DNA from: Streptomyces sp. GESEQ-4
GTDB taxonomy: Bacteria > Actinomycetota > Actinomycetes > Streptomycetales > Streptomycetaceae
Assembly (NCBI RefSeq): GCF_017948455.1
Contig: NZ_JAFFSU010000009.1
Span: 248,001-312,000, forward strand
Direction of reading: 5' to 3'
Length of the DNA stretch: 64,000 nucleotides
The notes under the pieces are model-generated. The model was given only the letters and a program-made list of their open reading frames with translations, did not search any database and was not told the DNA's origin. Each line of letters begins with the position of its first letter. The stretch's first letter is position 1. The translations under genes were made by a program, and so were the position numbers. This document shows, one piece after another, positions 47,804 to 56,761 of the stretch.

Positions 47804-50530
47804 CTAGTGCGCTGCCGACTCCCAGTCCGGGCCTGCGCCCACGGAGACGCCCAGGGGGACGTTGAGGTGGACGGCGTTGGCCATTTCGTGGCGGACGAGT
47901 TCTTCTGTGGCGGCGCGCTCGCCGGGGGCGATCTCCAGGACGATTTCGTCGTGGACCTGGAGGAGCATGCGGGAGGTGAGGCCGGCTTCGCGCAGGGCCC
48001 GGTCCACGTTGAGCATGGCGATCTTGACGATGTCGGCGGCGGTGCCCTGGATGGGGGCGTTGAGGGCCATCCGCTCGGCCGCCTCACGGCGCTGGCGGTT
48101 GTCGCTGTTGAGGTCGGGGAGGTAGCGGCGGCGCCCGAAGAGGGTCGCCGTGTAGCCCGTCGCCCGTGCCTCGTCGACCGCGCGGCGCAGATAGTCCCGT
48201 ACGCCGCCGAAGCGCTCGAAGTAGGCGTCCATCAGGGCTCGGGCCTCGCCCGCGTCGATGTTCAGCTGCTGGGAGAGGCCGAAGGCGGACAGGCCGTACG
48301 CCAGGCCGTACGACATCGCCTTGATCTTGCGGCGCATCTCCGCGTCGACCGCGGTGGGCTCGACGGCGAACACCTGCGAGGCGGCCGTGGTGTGCAGGTC
48401 CTCGCCCGAGGTGAACGCCTCGATCAGGCCCTCGTCCTCGGAGAGGTGGGCCATCACGCGCAGCTCGATCTGGCTGTAGTCCGCGGTCATCAGGGACTCG
48501 AAGCCCTCGCCGACGACGAAGCCCCGGCGGATGGCCCGGCCCTCGTCGGTGCGGACCGGGATGTTCTGGAGGTTGGGGTCGGTTGAGGACAGGCGGCCTG
48601 TCGCCGCGACCGTCTGGTTGAAGGTGGTGTGGATACGGCCGTCCGCCGCGACCGTCTTGATCAGGCCCTCCACGGTGACCCGCAGCTTGGCCTGCTCACG
48701 GTGGCGGAGCATGATCACCGGCAGTTCGTTGTCCGTCTGGCCGGCGAGCCATGCCAGCGCGTCGGCGTCGGTGGTGTAGCCGGTCTTGGTGCGCTTGGTC
48801 TTGGGCAGGGCCAGCTCGCCGAAGAGGACTTCCTGGAGTTGCTTGGGCGAGCCCAGGTTGAACTCGTGCCCGGCCGCCGCGTGCGCCTCCTTCACGGCCT
48901 GCTGCACGGCGCCGGCGAACATCTGCTCCATGGCCTCCAAGTGGGCCCGGTCGGCGGCGATGCCGTGCCGCTCCATGCGGGCCAGCAGCGCGGACGTCGG
49001 CAGTTCCACGTCCCGCAGGAGGTCCGCGGCGCCCACTTCCTGGAGCCGCTCGCCGAAGGCCTCGCCGAGGTCGAGGATCGCGCGGGCCTGGACCATCAGG
49101 GCGTCGGCCTCGGCGCCGTCGTCCGTGCCGAAGGCGAGCTGGCCGTCAGCCGCGGCGGCCGGGGCCAGCTCTCGGTGCAGGTACTCCAAGGACAGCGCGT
49201 CCAGGTCGAAGGAGCGGCGGCCCGGCTTGACCAGGTAGGCGGCGAGCGCGGTGTCCATGCTGACGCCGTCGACGGTCCAGCCGTGCTCGGCGAAGACACG
49301 CATCGCGCCCTTGGCGTTGTGGAAGACCTTGGGGCGGCCCGCGTCGGCCAGCCAGGCGGCGAACGCCGTCTCGTCGGCCTCGTCCAGCTGCGAGGGGTCG
49401 AACCAGGCGGCCGCTCCGCCGGGCGCCGCCAGGGCCACCTCGGCGACCGAGCCGGCGCCGAGCGCCCAGGTGTCGACGGTGGCGATGCCGAGCGTGTCGG
49501 TACCGTGCTCCGTCAGCCACGGGGCGAGCTCGCTCGTGGAGAGCACCTTGCCGTCCAGCTGGACGCCGTCCGTGGTGATCGGGGTCGTCTCGGCCTCCTC
49601 GGCGCCGGGGTCGACGGCGAAGAGACGCTCACGCAGCGACGGGTTGCGGATCTCCAGGGTGTCCAGCACCATCGCGACCGCCTTGCGGTCGTACGGCGCC
49701 CGCTCGAGGTCCGTGACCGTCTTCGGCAGCTCCACCTGCCGCTCCAGCTCGGTGAGCCGGCGGTTGAGCTTGACCGCCTCCAGGTGATCGCGCAGGTTCT
49801 GCCCGGCCTTGCCCTTGACCTCCTCAACGCGCTCGACCAGGTCCTTGAAGGAACCGAACTGGTTGATCCACTTCGCGGCGGTCTTCTCGCCGACGCCCGG
49901 GATGCCCGGCAGGTTGTCGGAGGGGTCGCCGCGCAGGGCCGCGAAGTCGGGGTACTGCGCGGGCGTCAGGCCGTACTTCTCGAAGACCTTCTCCGGCGTG
50001 AACCGGGTCAGCTCGGAGACGCCCTTCGTCGGATACAGCACCGTGGTGCGGTCGGAGACCAGCTGGAAGGAGTCCCGGTCGCCGGTGACGATCAGCACGT
50101 CGAAGCCGTCGGCCTCGGCCTGGGTCGCGAGGGTGGCGATGACGTCGTCCGCCTCGAAGCCGTCCACCGCGAAGCGCTGCGCGTGCATCGCGTCGAGCAG
50201 CTCGCCGATCAGCTCGACCTGGCCCTTGAACTCGTCCGGGGTCTTGGAGCGGTTCGCCTTGTACTCCGTGAACTCCTCGGAGCGCCACGTCTTGCGGGAG
50301 ACGTCGAAGGCCACCGCGAAGTGCGTGGGCGCCTCGTCGCGCAGCGTGTTGGCGAGCATCGACGCGAAGCCGTAGATCGCGTTCGTCGGCTGGCCCGTCG
50401 CGGTCGTGAAGTTCTCGGCGGGCAGCGCGAAGAACGCGCGGTAGGCCAGCGAGTGCCCGTCCATGAGCATCAGCCGCGGGCGGTCGCCGCCGGGGGTGCT
50501 GTCGGTCTTCTTCGATGCTGTTTCTGCCAC
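47804..50530 (-). CDS. polA: DNA polymerase I
   Basis: The 908-residue enzyme fills repair gaps and removes Okazaki primers. It has an N-terminal 5' nuclease (LMLMDGHSLAYRAFFALPAE, then DDVIATLATQAE), a middle exonuclease-like domain that seems catalytically reduced, and a family A polymerase (DYSQIELRVMAHLSEDEG, AMSYGLAYGLSAFGL, VHDEIVLE). The GTG at 50530 sits seven bases beyond a CAGGAT -10 candidate, so the transcript may be leaderless. No ribosome site is visible. Confidence 0.96.
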   Translation of the reverse strand: MAETASKKTDSTPGGDRPRLMLMDGHSLAYRAFFALPAENFTTATGQPTNAIYGFASMLANTLRDEAPTHFAVAFDVSRKTWRSEEFTEYKANRSKTPDEFKGQVELIGELLDAMHAQRFAVDGFEADDVIATLATQAEADGFDVLIVTGDRDSFQLVSDRTTVLYPTKGVSELTRFTPEKVFEKYGLTPAQYPDFAALRGDPSDNLPGIPGVGEKTAAKWINQFGSFKDLVERVEEVKGKAGQNLRDHLEAVKLNRRLTELERQVELPKTVTDLERAPYDRKAVAMVLDTLEIRNPSLRERLFAVDPGAEEAETTPITTDGVQLDGKVLSTSELAPWLTEHGTDTLGIATVDTWALGAGSVAEVALAAPGGAAAWFDPSQLDEADETAFAAWLADAGRPKVFHNAKGAMRVFAEHGWTVDGVSMDTALAAYLVKPGRRSFDLDALSLEYLHRELAPAAAADGQLAFGTDDGAEADALMVQARAILDLGEAFGERLQEVGAADLLRDVELPTSALLARMERHGIAADRAHLEAMEQMFAGAVQQAVKEAHAAAGHEFNLGSPKQLQEVLFGELALPKTKRTKTGYTTDADALAWLAGQTDNELPVIMLRHREQAKLRVTVEGLIKTVAADGRIHTTFNQTVAATGRLSSTDPNLQNIPVRTDEGRAIRRGFVVGEGFESLMTADYSQIELRVMAHLSEDEGLIEAFTSGEDLHTTAASQVFAVEPTAVDAEMRRKIKAMSYGLAYGLSAFGLSQQLNIDAGEARALMDAYFERFGGVRDYLRRAVDEARATGYTATLFGRRRYLPDLNSDNRQRREAAERMALNAPIQGTAADIVKIAMLNVDRALREAGLTSRMLLQVHDEIVLEIAPGERAATEELVRHEMANAVHLNVPLGVSVGAGPDWESAAH

Positions 50531-50536
50531 GCCCCG

Positions 50537-50559
50537 ATCCTGCCACGCCCCACTGACAG
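50537..50559 (-). promoter_or_regulatory. RecA-NDp/PafBC-type promoter of polA
   Basis: On the minus strand CTGTCAGTG (50559-50551), eight bases, then CAGGAT (50542-50537), followed by six bases and the polA GTG. The spacing equals the known TTGTCRGTG-N8-TAnnnT DNA-damage promoter; the -10 differs in its first base. A damage-induced, leaderless polA transcript is inferred. Confidence 0.5.
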
Positions 50560-50705
50560 TCGGGACCGCGGTGACTTCGGTCCCCGACGAAACCCGGCGC
50601 CGGCGATCTCCACAAACCCGACCGCAGGCGTTGTCAGCGGCGCGTGCGAGGATCGGAGAGGTACCTCACACACGCAGTGGCAGCAGTCGTATAGGAGAGC
50701 GTGCG

Positions 50706-52985
50706 ATGGCAACGAAGCCGCCCCAGGGTGATCCGGTTCAGGACGCGCCGCAGGTCGCCGAGCCGCAGCACGCGGCGGCGGGGCTCCCGGCCATCGGGCA
50801 CACCCTGCGTGTCGCCCAGCAGCAGATGGGTGTGAAGCGGACCGCGCTGACCCTGCTGCGCGTCAATCAGAAGGACGGCTTCGACTGCCCGGGCTGCGCA
50901 TGGCCGGAGCCGGACCACCGGCACAAGGCGGAGTTCTGTGAGAACGGCGCGAAGGCGGTCGCCGAGGAGGCCACCCTGCGCCGGGTCACCCCGGAGTTCT
51001 TCGCCGCGCACACGGTCGCCGACCTCGCCACCCGCTCCGGCTACTGGCTGGGCCAGCAGGGGCGGCTGACGCACCCCATGTATCTCCCCGAAGGGGGAGA
51101 TCGCTACGAGCCGGTCACCTGGGACCGCGCCTTCGACATCATCGCCGAGGAGCTGAAGAACCTCGGCTCCCCCGACGAGGCCCTCTTCTACACCTCCGGC
51201 CGCACGAGCAACGAGGCCGCCTTCCTCTACCAGCTGTTCGCCCGCGAGTTCGGCACCAACAACCTGCCGGACTGCTCCAACATGTGCCACGAGTCGTCCG
51301 GCTCGGCGCTGTCCGAGACGATCGGCGTCGGCAAGGGCAGCGTCCTGCTCGAAGACCTCTACCAGGCGGACCTGATCATCGTCGCCGGCCAGAACCCCGG
51401 CACCAACCATCCGCGCATGCTCTCCGCCCTGGAGAAGGCCAAGGCCAACGGCGCGAAGATCATCAGCGTGAATCCGCTGCCCGAGGCGGGCCTGGAGCGC
51501 TTCAAGAACCCGCAGACCCCCCAGGGCATGCTCAAGGGCGCCACGCTCACCGATCTGTTCCTGCAGATCCGCATCGGCGGCGACCAGGCCCTGTTCCGCC
51601 TGCTCAACAAGCTGATCCTCGACACCGACGGCGCCGTCGACGAGGACTTCGTCCGCGAACACACCCACGGCTTCGAGGAGTTCGCCGAGACCGCCCGCGC
51701 CGCCGACTGGGACGAGACGCTCACCGCGACCGGTCTCGAGCAGCGGCAGATCGACGAAGCCCTCCGGATGATCCTCGCCTCCGAGCGCACCATCGTCTGC
51801 TGGGCCATGGGCCTCACCCAGCACAAGCACGCCGTGCCGACCATCCGCGAGGTGGTCAACTTCCTGCTCCTGCGCGGCAACATCGGCCGCCCCGGCGCGG
51901 GCGTGTGCCCGGTGCGCGGCCACTCGAACGTGCAGGGCGACCGCACCATGGGCATCTTCGAGCGCCCCGCCCCCGCCTTCCTGGACGCCCTGGAGAAGGA
52001 GTTCGGCTTCGCACCCCCGCGCGAGCACGGCTACGACGTCGTACGAGCCATCCGCGCGATGCGCGACGACAAAGCGAAGGTCTTCTTCGCCATGGGCGGC
52101 AACTTCGTGTCCGCCTCCCCCGACACCGACGTCACCGAGGCGGCGATGCGGCGCGCCCGGCTGACCGTGCACGTCTCCACGAAGCTCAACCGCTCACACG
52201 CCGTCACGGGCGCGCGGGCACTCATCCTGCCCACCCTGGGGCGCACCGAGCGGGATCTCCAAGGCAGCGGCGAGCAGTTCGTGACCGTCGAGGACTCCAT
52301 GGGCATGGTGCACGCCTCCCGCGGCCGGCTGGAGCCCGCGAGCACGCATCTGCTGTCGGAGCCGGCGATCGTGTGCCGCCTGGCCCGCCGCGTCCTCGGT
52401 GACGCGTCCCGCACGCCCTGGGAGGAGTTCGAGAAGGACTACGCCACCATCCGCGACCGCATCGCGCGTGTGGTGCCCGGCTTCGAGGACTTCAACACGC
52501 GCGTGGCGCACCCCGGAGGCTTCGCGCTGCCGCACGCCCCGCGCGACGAGCGCCGCTTCCCCACGGCCACCGGCAAGGCCAACTTCACCGCCGCCCCGGT
52601 CGAGTACCCGCGACTGCCCGAAGGACGGCTGCTGCTGCAGACGCTGCGCTCGCACGACCAGTACAACACCACGATCTACGGCCTCGACGACCGCTACCGG
52701 GGCATCAAGAACGGCCGCCGCGTCGTCCTCGTCCACCCCGAGGACGCCCACGCGCTCCACATCCCGGACGGCTCGTACGTCGATCTCGTCAGCGAATGGC
52801 GCGACGGCGTCGAGCGCCGCGCGCCCGGCTTCCGCGTCGTGCACTACCCGACCGCGCGGGGCTGCGCGGCCGCCTACTACCCCGAGACCAACGTCCTGGT
52901 CCCCCTCGACGCCACCGCGGACACCAGCAACACCCCGGCCAGCAAGTCCGTCGTCGTACGTCTGGAACAATCGGCGACCGACTGA
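50706..52985 (+). CDS. FdhF/YdeP-family molybdopterin oxidoreductase
   Basis: The 759-residue protein has the YdeP layout. An N-terminal CPGCAWPEPDHRHKAEFCENG cysteine region is followed by the molybdopterin domains (TSGRTSNEAAFLYQLFAREFGTNN, GQNPGTNHPRM, MGGNFVSASPDTD) and a C-terminal dinucleotide-binding domain. The selenocysteine or cysteine of formate dehydrogenases is not evident, as in YdeP. Relatives support acid resistance; the reaction is not known. The ATG follows AGGAGAG. Confidence 0.9.
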   Translation: MATKPPQGDPVQDAPQVAEPQHAAAGLPAIGHTLRVAQQQMGVKRTALTLLRVNQKDGFDCPGCAWPEPDHRHKAEFCENGAKAVAEEATLRRVTPEFFAAHTVADLATRSGYWLGQQGRLTHPMYLPEGGDRYEPVTWDRAFDIIAEELKNLGSPDEALFYTSGRTSNEAAFLYQLFAREFGTNNLPDCSNMCHESSGSALSETIGVGKGSVLLEDLYQADLIIVAGQNPGTNHPRMLSALEKAKANGAKIISVNPLPEAGLERFKNPQTPQGMLKGATLTDLFLQIRIGGDQALFRLLNKLILDTDGAVDEDFVREHTHGFEEFAETARAADWDETLTATGLEQRQIDEALRMILASERTIVCWAMGLTQHKHAVPTIREVVNFLLLRGNIGRPGAGVCPVRGHSNVQGDRTMGIFERPAPAFLDALEKEFGFAPPREHGYDVVRAIRAMRDDKAKVFFAMGGNFVSASPDTDVTEAAMRRARLTVHVSTKLNRSHAVTGARALILPTLGRTERDLQGSGEQFVTVEDSMGMVHASRGRLEPASTHLLSEPAIVCRLARRVLGDASRTPWEEFEKDYATIRDRIARVVPGFEDFNTRVAHPGGFALPHAPRDERRFPTATGKANFTAAPVEYPRLPEGRLLLQTLRSHDQYNTTIYGLDDRYRGIKNGRRVVLVHPEDAHALHIPDGSYVDLVSEWRDGVERRAPGFRVVHYPTARGCAAAYYPETNVLVPLDATADTSNTPASKSVVVRLEQSATD

Positions 52986-52997
52986 GCGTTTGCTCAG
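52982..52997. other. short hairpin at the oxidoreductase stop codon
   Basis: CTGAGC-GTTT-GCTCAG spans the TGA at 52983-52985. It could protect or attenuate the message between this gene and the thioesterase. Confidence 0.35.
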
Positions 52998-53032
52998 CAG
53001 ATGTGACCGACGACGAAACGGAGCCGGGCCCC

Positions 53033-53500
53033 ATGGGCGAACAGCAGCACGCGAAGTTCCCGCAAGAGGTCATCGACGAGTACGCCGCGCTCGGCGTCGA
53101 CCTCGTCGCCATGTTCTCCGCCGGACACCTGGGCACCCGCATGGGAGTGGAGATCGTCGAAGCCTCCGCGGACCGCGTCGTCGGCACCATGCCCGTCGAG
53201 GGCAACACCCAGCCGTACGGACTGCTGCACGGCGGCGCGTCCGCCGTGCTCGCCGAGACCCTCGGCTCCGTCGGCTCCATGCTCCACGCCGGCAGCTCCA
53301 AGATCGCCGTCGGCGTCGACCTCAACTGCACCCACCACCGCGGCGCCCACTCCGGACTCGTGACCGGCGTGGCCACCCCCCTGCACCGGGGGCGCTCCAC
53401 GGCGACGTACGAGATCGTCATCAGTGACGAAGACGGACGGCGGGTCTGCACCGCCCGGCTGACCTGCCTGCTGCGGGACGCCCCAACGCCCGCGGCCTGA
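53033..53500 (+). CDS. hotdog-fold thioesterase
   Basis: The 155-residue protein has the PaaI-like thioesterase pattern: LGTRMGVEIVEASADRVVG, TQPYGLLHGGASAVLAETLGS (HGG catalytic region), and VGVDLNCTHHRGAHSG. It hydrolyses acyl-CoA thioesters. The ATG follows GGAG. It is 47 bp from the oxidoreductase gene, so the two may be co-transcribed. Confidence 0.88.
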   Translation: MGEQQHAKFPQEVIDEYAALGVDLVAMFSAGHLGTRMGVEIVEASADRVVGTMPVEGNTQPYGLLHGGASAVLAETLGSVGSMLHAGSSKIAVGVDLNCTHHRGAHSGLVTGVATPLHRGRSTATYEIVISDEDGRRVCTARLTCLLRDAPTPAA

Positions 53501-53562
53501 CCGGGTTTTCGGCTGGGCAACCGCCCCCGGCTCCTCTACCGTTTCCCCATGAGGCGGCCCTC

Positions 53563-54243
53563 ATGACCGGAATCGGCCCCGTCGAGCCCGTCGACTCGCC
53601 GGGGTCCGAGGAGAATTGCCCCACCGTCGGCTCCGACCGGACACGGCTGGCGGAGCATTGGAGCGCGCGCTGGGCCCGGCTGTCGCCCAAGACCCGCAAA
53701 GCCGCCCTCGGCGCAGCGGCGATCGCCCTGGTCGCGGCGGGAATTCTGGTGCCGCCCGCCCTGACGCCGGAAGACCGCGCCAAGCCGCAGGAAACCCCCG
53801 TCCCCTGGCCCGCCAATGTCACCACCTGGCGCTACCTCGGACTGGCCACCCCCCACAAACCCGGGGCCACCAGCGGCCGTTTCCTGTTCGCCGTGACCGT
53901 CGACCACGGGCCGCCCGTCAGCCTCAAGGTCTCCGGCACCGCCTTCGACGGGCTCACCGCACACGCCGTGCCCTGGCCCTCCTTCCTCGTGCCCGGCGGA
54001 ACAACCCTCCGGATCGCCGTCGAGATATCCGTATCCGACTGTTCGGGAGTGCCCCTCGATGCGGACCTTCCCTTTCTCGACGTAACGCTGCGTAACACGC
54101 GCGCAATACAGCACCACAGTTTCATCTTCGGGGGCGCGTACTCCCACGATCTTTCCCGGCTCCTTCGGGGCGCCTGCGCCCCGATACACCGGCAGCCGCC
54201 CGCACGGCCAACCGGAAGTGCAAGTTCTCAAAATGTGGACTGA
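53563..54243 (+). CDS. membrane-anchored hypothetical protein
   Basis: The 226-residue protein has a soluble N-terminus, one helix (KAALGAAAIALVAAGILVPPA, about 46-66), and a beta-rich outer domain with PWPANVTTWRYLGLATPH and TVDHGPPVSLKVSGTAFDG. It has no known family that I can name. Its position before livK is typical of this region in Streptomyces. Function unknown. Confidence 0.65.
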   Translation: MTGIGPVEPVDSPGSEENCPTVGSDRTRLAEHWSARWARLSPKTRKAALGAAAIALVAAGILVPPALTPEDRAKPQETPVPWPANVTTWRYLGLATPHKPGATSGRFLFAVTVDHGPPVSLKVSGTAFDGLTAHAVPWPSFLVPGGTTLRIAVEISVSDCSGVPLDADLPFLDVTLRNTRAIQHHSFIFGGAYSHDLSRLLRGACAPIHRQPPARPTGSASSQNVD

Positions 54244-54456
54244 CCGGGGTGTCACCCAAAAGGGTTAACAGTCCCCTCCACCGAAGCGCGCACACCTGCA
54301 CGTCATAACAAGAAAGTCACAAGCCAGCGCACGGCGATGCCGCCGCCCTCAAACCGGGCTTAGAGTCACGGCCAGTCACCGCTCCATCGGGAGTTCGGTA
54401 CCAGCGCGGCACCCGCCGCCCCACCCGGGCGGACGTGACTGCGGAAAGGACTGATT

Positions 54457-55695
54457 GTGCGACGTTCCTTGGTGATACTTACCTCCGTCCTCGCGACCGG
54501 AGCTCTGACGCTCACCGCCTGCGGCTCCCGAGACGACAGTGGCGGCGACAGCAGCGACGGAGACACCACCACACTGACCATCGGCGTGGACGCCCCCCTG
54601 TCCGGCGAGAACTCCACCACCGGCCTCGGCATCCAGTACGGCGCCCAGATAGCCGTCGACGACGCCAACAAGAACAAGACCGTCCCCGGTGTCACCTTCA
54701 AGCTGAAGGCCCTCGACGACAAGGCCCAGCCCGCCACCGGCCAGTCGAACGCCACCAGCATCACCGGCGACAAGACCGCCGTCGGCGCCGTCGGCCCCCT
54801 GAACTCCGGCGTCGCCCAGACCATGCAGCAGGTCTTCGCCTCGGCCAACATGGTCCAGATCTCCCCCGCGAACACCGCCCCCGAGCTGACCCAGGGCAAG
54901 AACTGGCAGACCGACAAGAAGCGGCCGTTCAAGACCTACTTCCGCACCGCCACCACCGACGAACTGCAGGGCAGCTTCGCCGCCCAGTACGCCTTCAACA
55001 AGATCAAGAAGAAGAAGGCCTTCGTCGTCGACGACAAGCAGACCTACGGCGCCGGCCTCGCGAAAATCTTCAACGAGCAGTTCAAGAAGCTCGGCGGCCA
55101 GGTCGTCCAGACCGACCACGTCAACACCGGCGACAAGGACTTCGGCTCCCTCGTCACCAAGATCAAGAACTCCGGTGCCGACATCCTTTACTACGGCGGC
55201 CAGTACGACGAGTCCGCGCTGATCACCAAGCAGCTCAAGGACGCCGGCGTCAAGATCCCGCTGTTCGGCGGCGACGGCATGTACGCCTCCACCTACATCG
55301 AGGCCGCTGGCGCCTCCTCCGAAGGCGACCTCGTCACCGCGATCGGCGTCCCCGCGGACACCCTGCCCGCCGCCAAGACGTTCATCGAGACCTACAAGGC
55401 CAAGGGCTACAAGGGCGACTACGGCGCCTACGGCGCCTACGCCTACGACGCCACCACCGCCATCATCAAGGCTGTGAAGGCCGCCGCGGACGCCAACGAC
55501 GGCAAGGTGCCCACCGACATCAACGCCCTGCGCTCCACCGTCGTCGACGAAGTCCAGAAGTCCGACTTCGATGGCCTCACCGGCAAGGTCTCCTTCGACG
55601 AGTACGGCGACACCACGAACAAGCAGCTCACGGTTTACCAGGTCGAAAAGGGTGCCTGGAAGGCTGTCGAGACCGGCACCGCCGACCTCGGCTGA
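54457..55695 (+). CDS. livK: branched-chain amino acid ABC transporter, substrate-binding lipoprotein
   Basis: The 412-residue protein has a lipoprotein signal ending in LTAC (lipobox), then a type I periplasmic-binding fold (TIGVDAPLSGENSTTGLGIQ, AVGAVGPLNSGVAQTMQQVF, FVVDDKQTYGAGLAKIF, ILYYGGQYDESALITKQL). It delivers leucine, isoleucine, valine or related amino acids to LivHM. The GTG at 54457 follows GGAAAGG. The upstream gap (54244-54456) holds a TAGAGT -10 candidate at 54361; no clear -35 was seen. Confidence 0.95.
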   Translation: MRRSLVILTSVLATGALTLTACGSRDDSGGDSSDGDTTTLTIGVDAPLSGENSTTGLGIQYGAQIAVDDANKNKTVPGVTFKLKALDDKAQPATGQSNATSITGDKTAVGAVGPLNSGVAQTMQQVFASANMVQISPANTAPELTQGKNWQTDKKRPFKTYFRTATTDELQGSFAAQYAFNKIKKKKAFVVDDKQTYGAGLAKIFNEQFKKLGGQVVQTDHVNTGDKDFGSLVTKIKNSGADILYYGGQYDESALITKQLKDAGVKIPLFGGDGMYASTYIEAAGASSEGDLVTAIGVPADTLPAAKTFIETYKAKGYKGDYGAYGAYAYDATTAIIKAVKAAADANDGKVPTDINALRSTVVDEVQKSDFDGLTGKVSFDEYGDTTNKQLTVYQVEKGAWKAVETGTADLG

Positions 55696-55728
55696 CCCGG
55701 GCCCCCAGCAGCAACAGCAACACACCAC

Positions 55729-55763
55729 GGGCCGCGCGGAAGGGGACCCCGACCGCGCGGCCC
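55729..55763 (+). terminator. intercistronic stem-loop between livK and livH
   Basis: GGGCCGCGCGG and CCGCGCGGCCC form an 11-base-pair stem with a 13-base loop that can pair further. Such a hairpin would reduce readthrough or stabilise the livK message, allowing more binding protein than permease. The leading function is inferred. Confidence 0.75.
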
Positions 55764-55826
55764 TTGCCACACCCACCCCTGCACACGACCAGTGCACACG
55801 ACCACCAGCGACATGGAGGCCATGCG

Positions 55827-56756
55827 GTGAACACCCTGCCGCAGCAGCTGGCCAACGGGCTGCTTCTAGGCTCGATGTACGGGCTGATCGCCATCGGCTA
55901 CACGATGGTGTACGGCATCGTCCAGCTCATCAACTTCGCGCACGGCGAGATCTTCATGACCGGGGCCTTCGGCGCCTTCACGGTCTACTTCTACATTCTC
56001 CCCGACGGCACCGCGATGGCGATCGCCGTCCCCCTGATGCTGATCGGCGGCGGAATCGTCGCCGTCCTCATCGCCGTCGGAGCGGAACGGTTCGCCTACC
56101 GACCACTGCGCGGAGCACCACGACTGGCACCGCTCATCACTGCGATCGGTCTCTCCCTGGCCCTCCAGGAAGTCGTCCGCAACTTCTACCCAGGCGCCGA
56201 CCGCGCCATCTCCTTCCCCGGCCTCGACACCTCCCACGACATCGGCTCCGTCACCATCAAGGACGCCGACATCTTCCTGATCCTGGCCGCCATCGTGTGT
56301 ATGTCCGCCCTGGCCTTCTTCGTCCGCAAGAGCCGCACCGGACGCGCCATGCAGGCCACGGCCCAGGACCCGGACACCGCACAGCTCATGGGCATCGACA
56401 CCAACCGCATCATCGTCATCGCCTTCGCCATCGGCGGTTTCTTCGCCGCGGTCGCCGCCGTCGCCTACGGCCTCAAGTACGGCAACATCGACTACCGCAT
56501 GGGCTTCCTCATGGGCCTCAAGGCCTTCACCGCAGCCGTCCTCGGCGGCATCGGCAACATCTACGGCGCCATGCTCGGCGGCCTCGTCCTCGGCGTCGCA
56601 GAAACCCTCGCCTCCGCCTACATCGACGGCATCCCCGGCATGGACAAGCTCGGCGGCCAGAGCTGGGCCAACGTGTGGGCCTTCGCCCTCCTCATCATCG
56701 TCCTCCTCGTCAGACCACAAGGCCTGCTCGGCGAACGCGTCGCGGACAGGGCGTGA
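55827..56756 (+). CDS. livH: branched-chain amino acid ABC transporter permease
   Basis: The 309-residue protein has about eight membrane helices and LivH motifs (GSMYGLIAIGYTMVYGIVQLINFAHGE, AYRPLRGAPRLAPLITAIG, GLKAFTAAVLGGIGNIYGAMLGG). The GTG at 55827 follows GGAGG. It pairs with LivM to form the pore. Confidence 0.95.
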   Translation: MNTLPQQLANGLLLGSMYGLIAIGYTMVYGIVQLINFAHGEIFMTGAFGAFTVYFYILPDGTAMAIAVPLMLIGGGIVAVLIAVGAERFAYRPLRGAPRLAPLITAIGLSLALQEVVRNFYPGADRAISFPGLDTSHDIGSVTIKDADIFLILAAIVCMSALAFFVRKSRTGRAMQATAQDPDTAQLMGIDTNRIIVIAFAIGGFFAAVAAVAYGLKYGNIDYRMGFLMGLKAFTAAVLGGIGNIYGAMLGGLVLGVAETLASAYIDGIPGMDKLGGQSWANVWAFALLIIVLLVRPQGLLGERVADRA

Positions 56757-56761
56757 TCACG

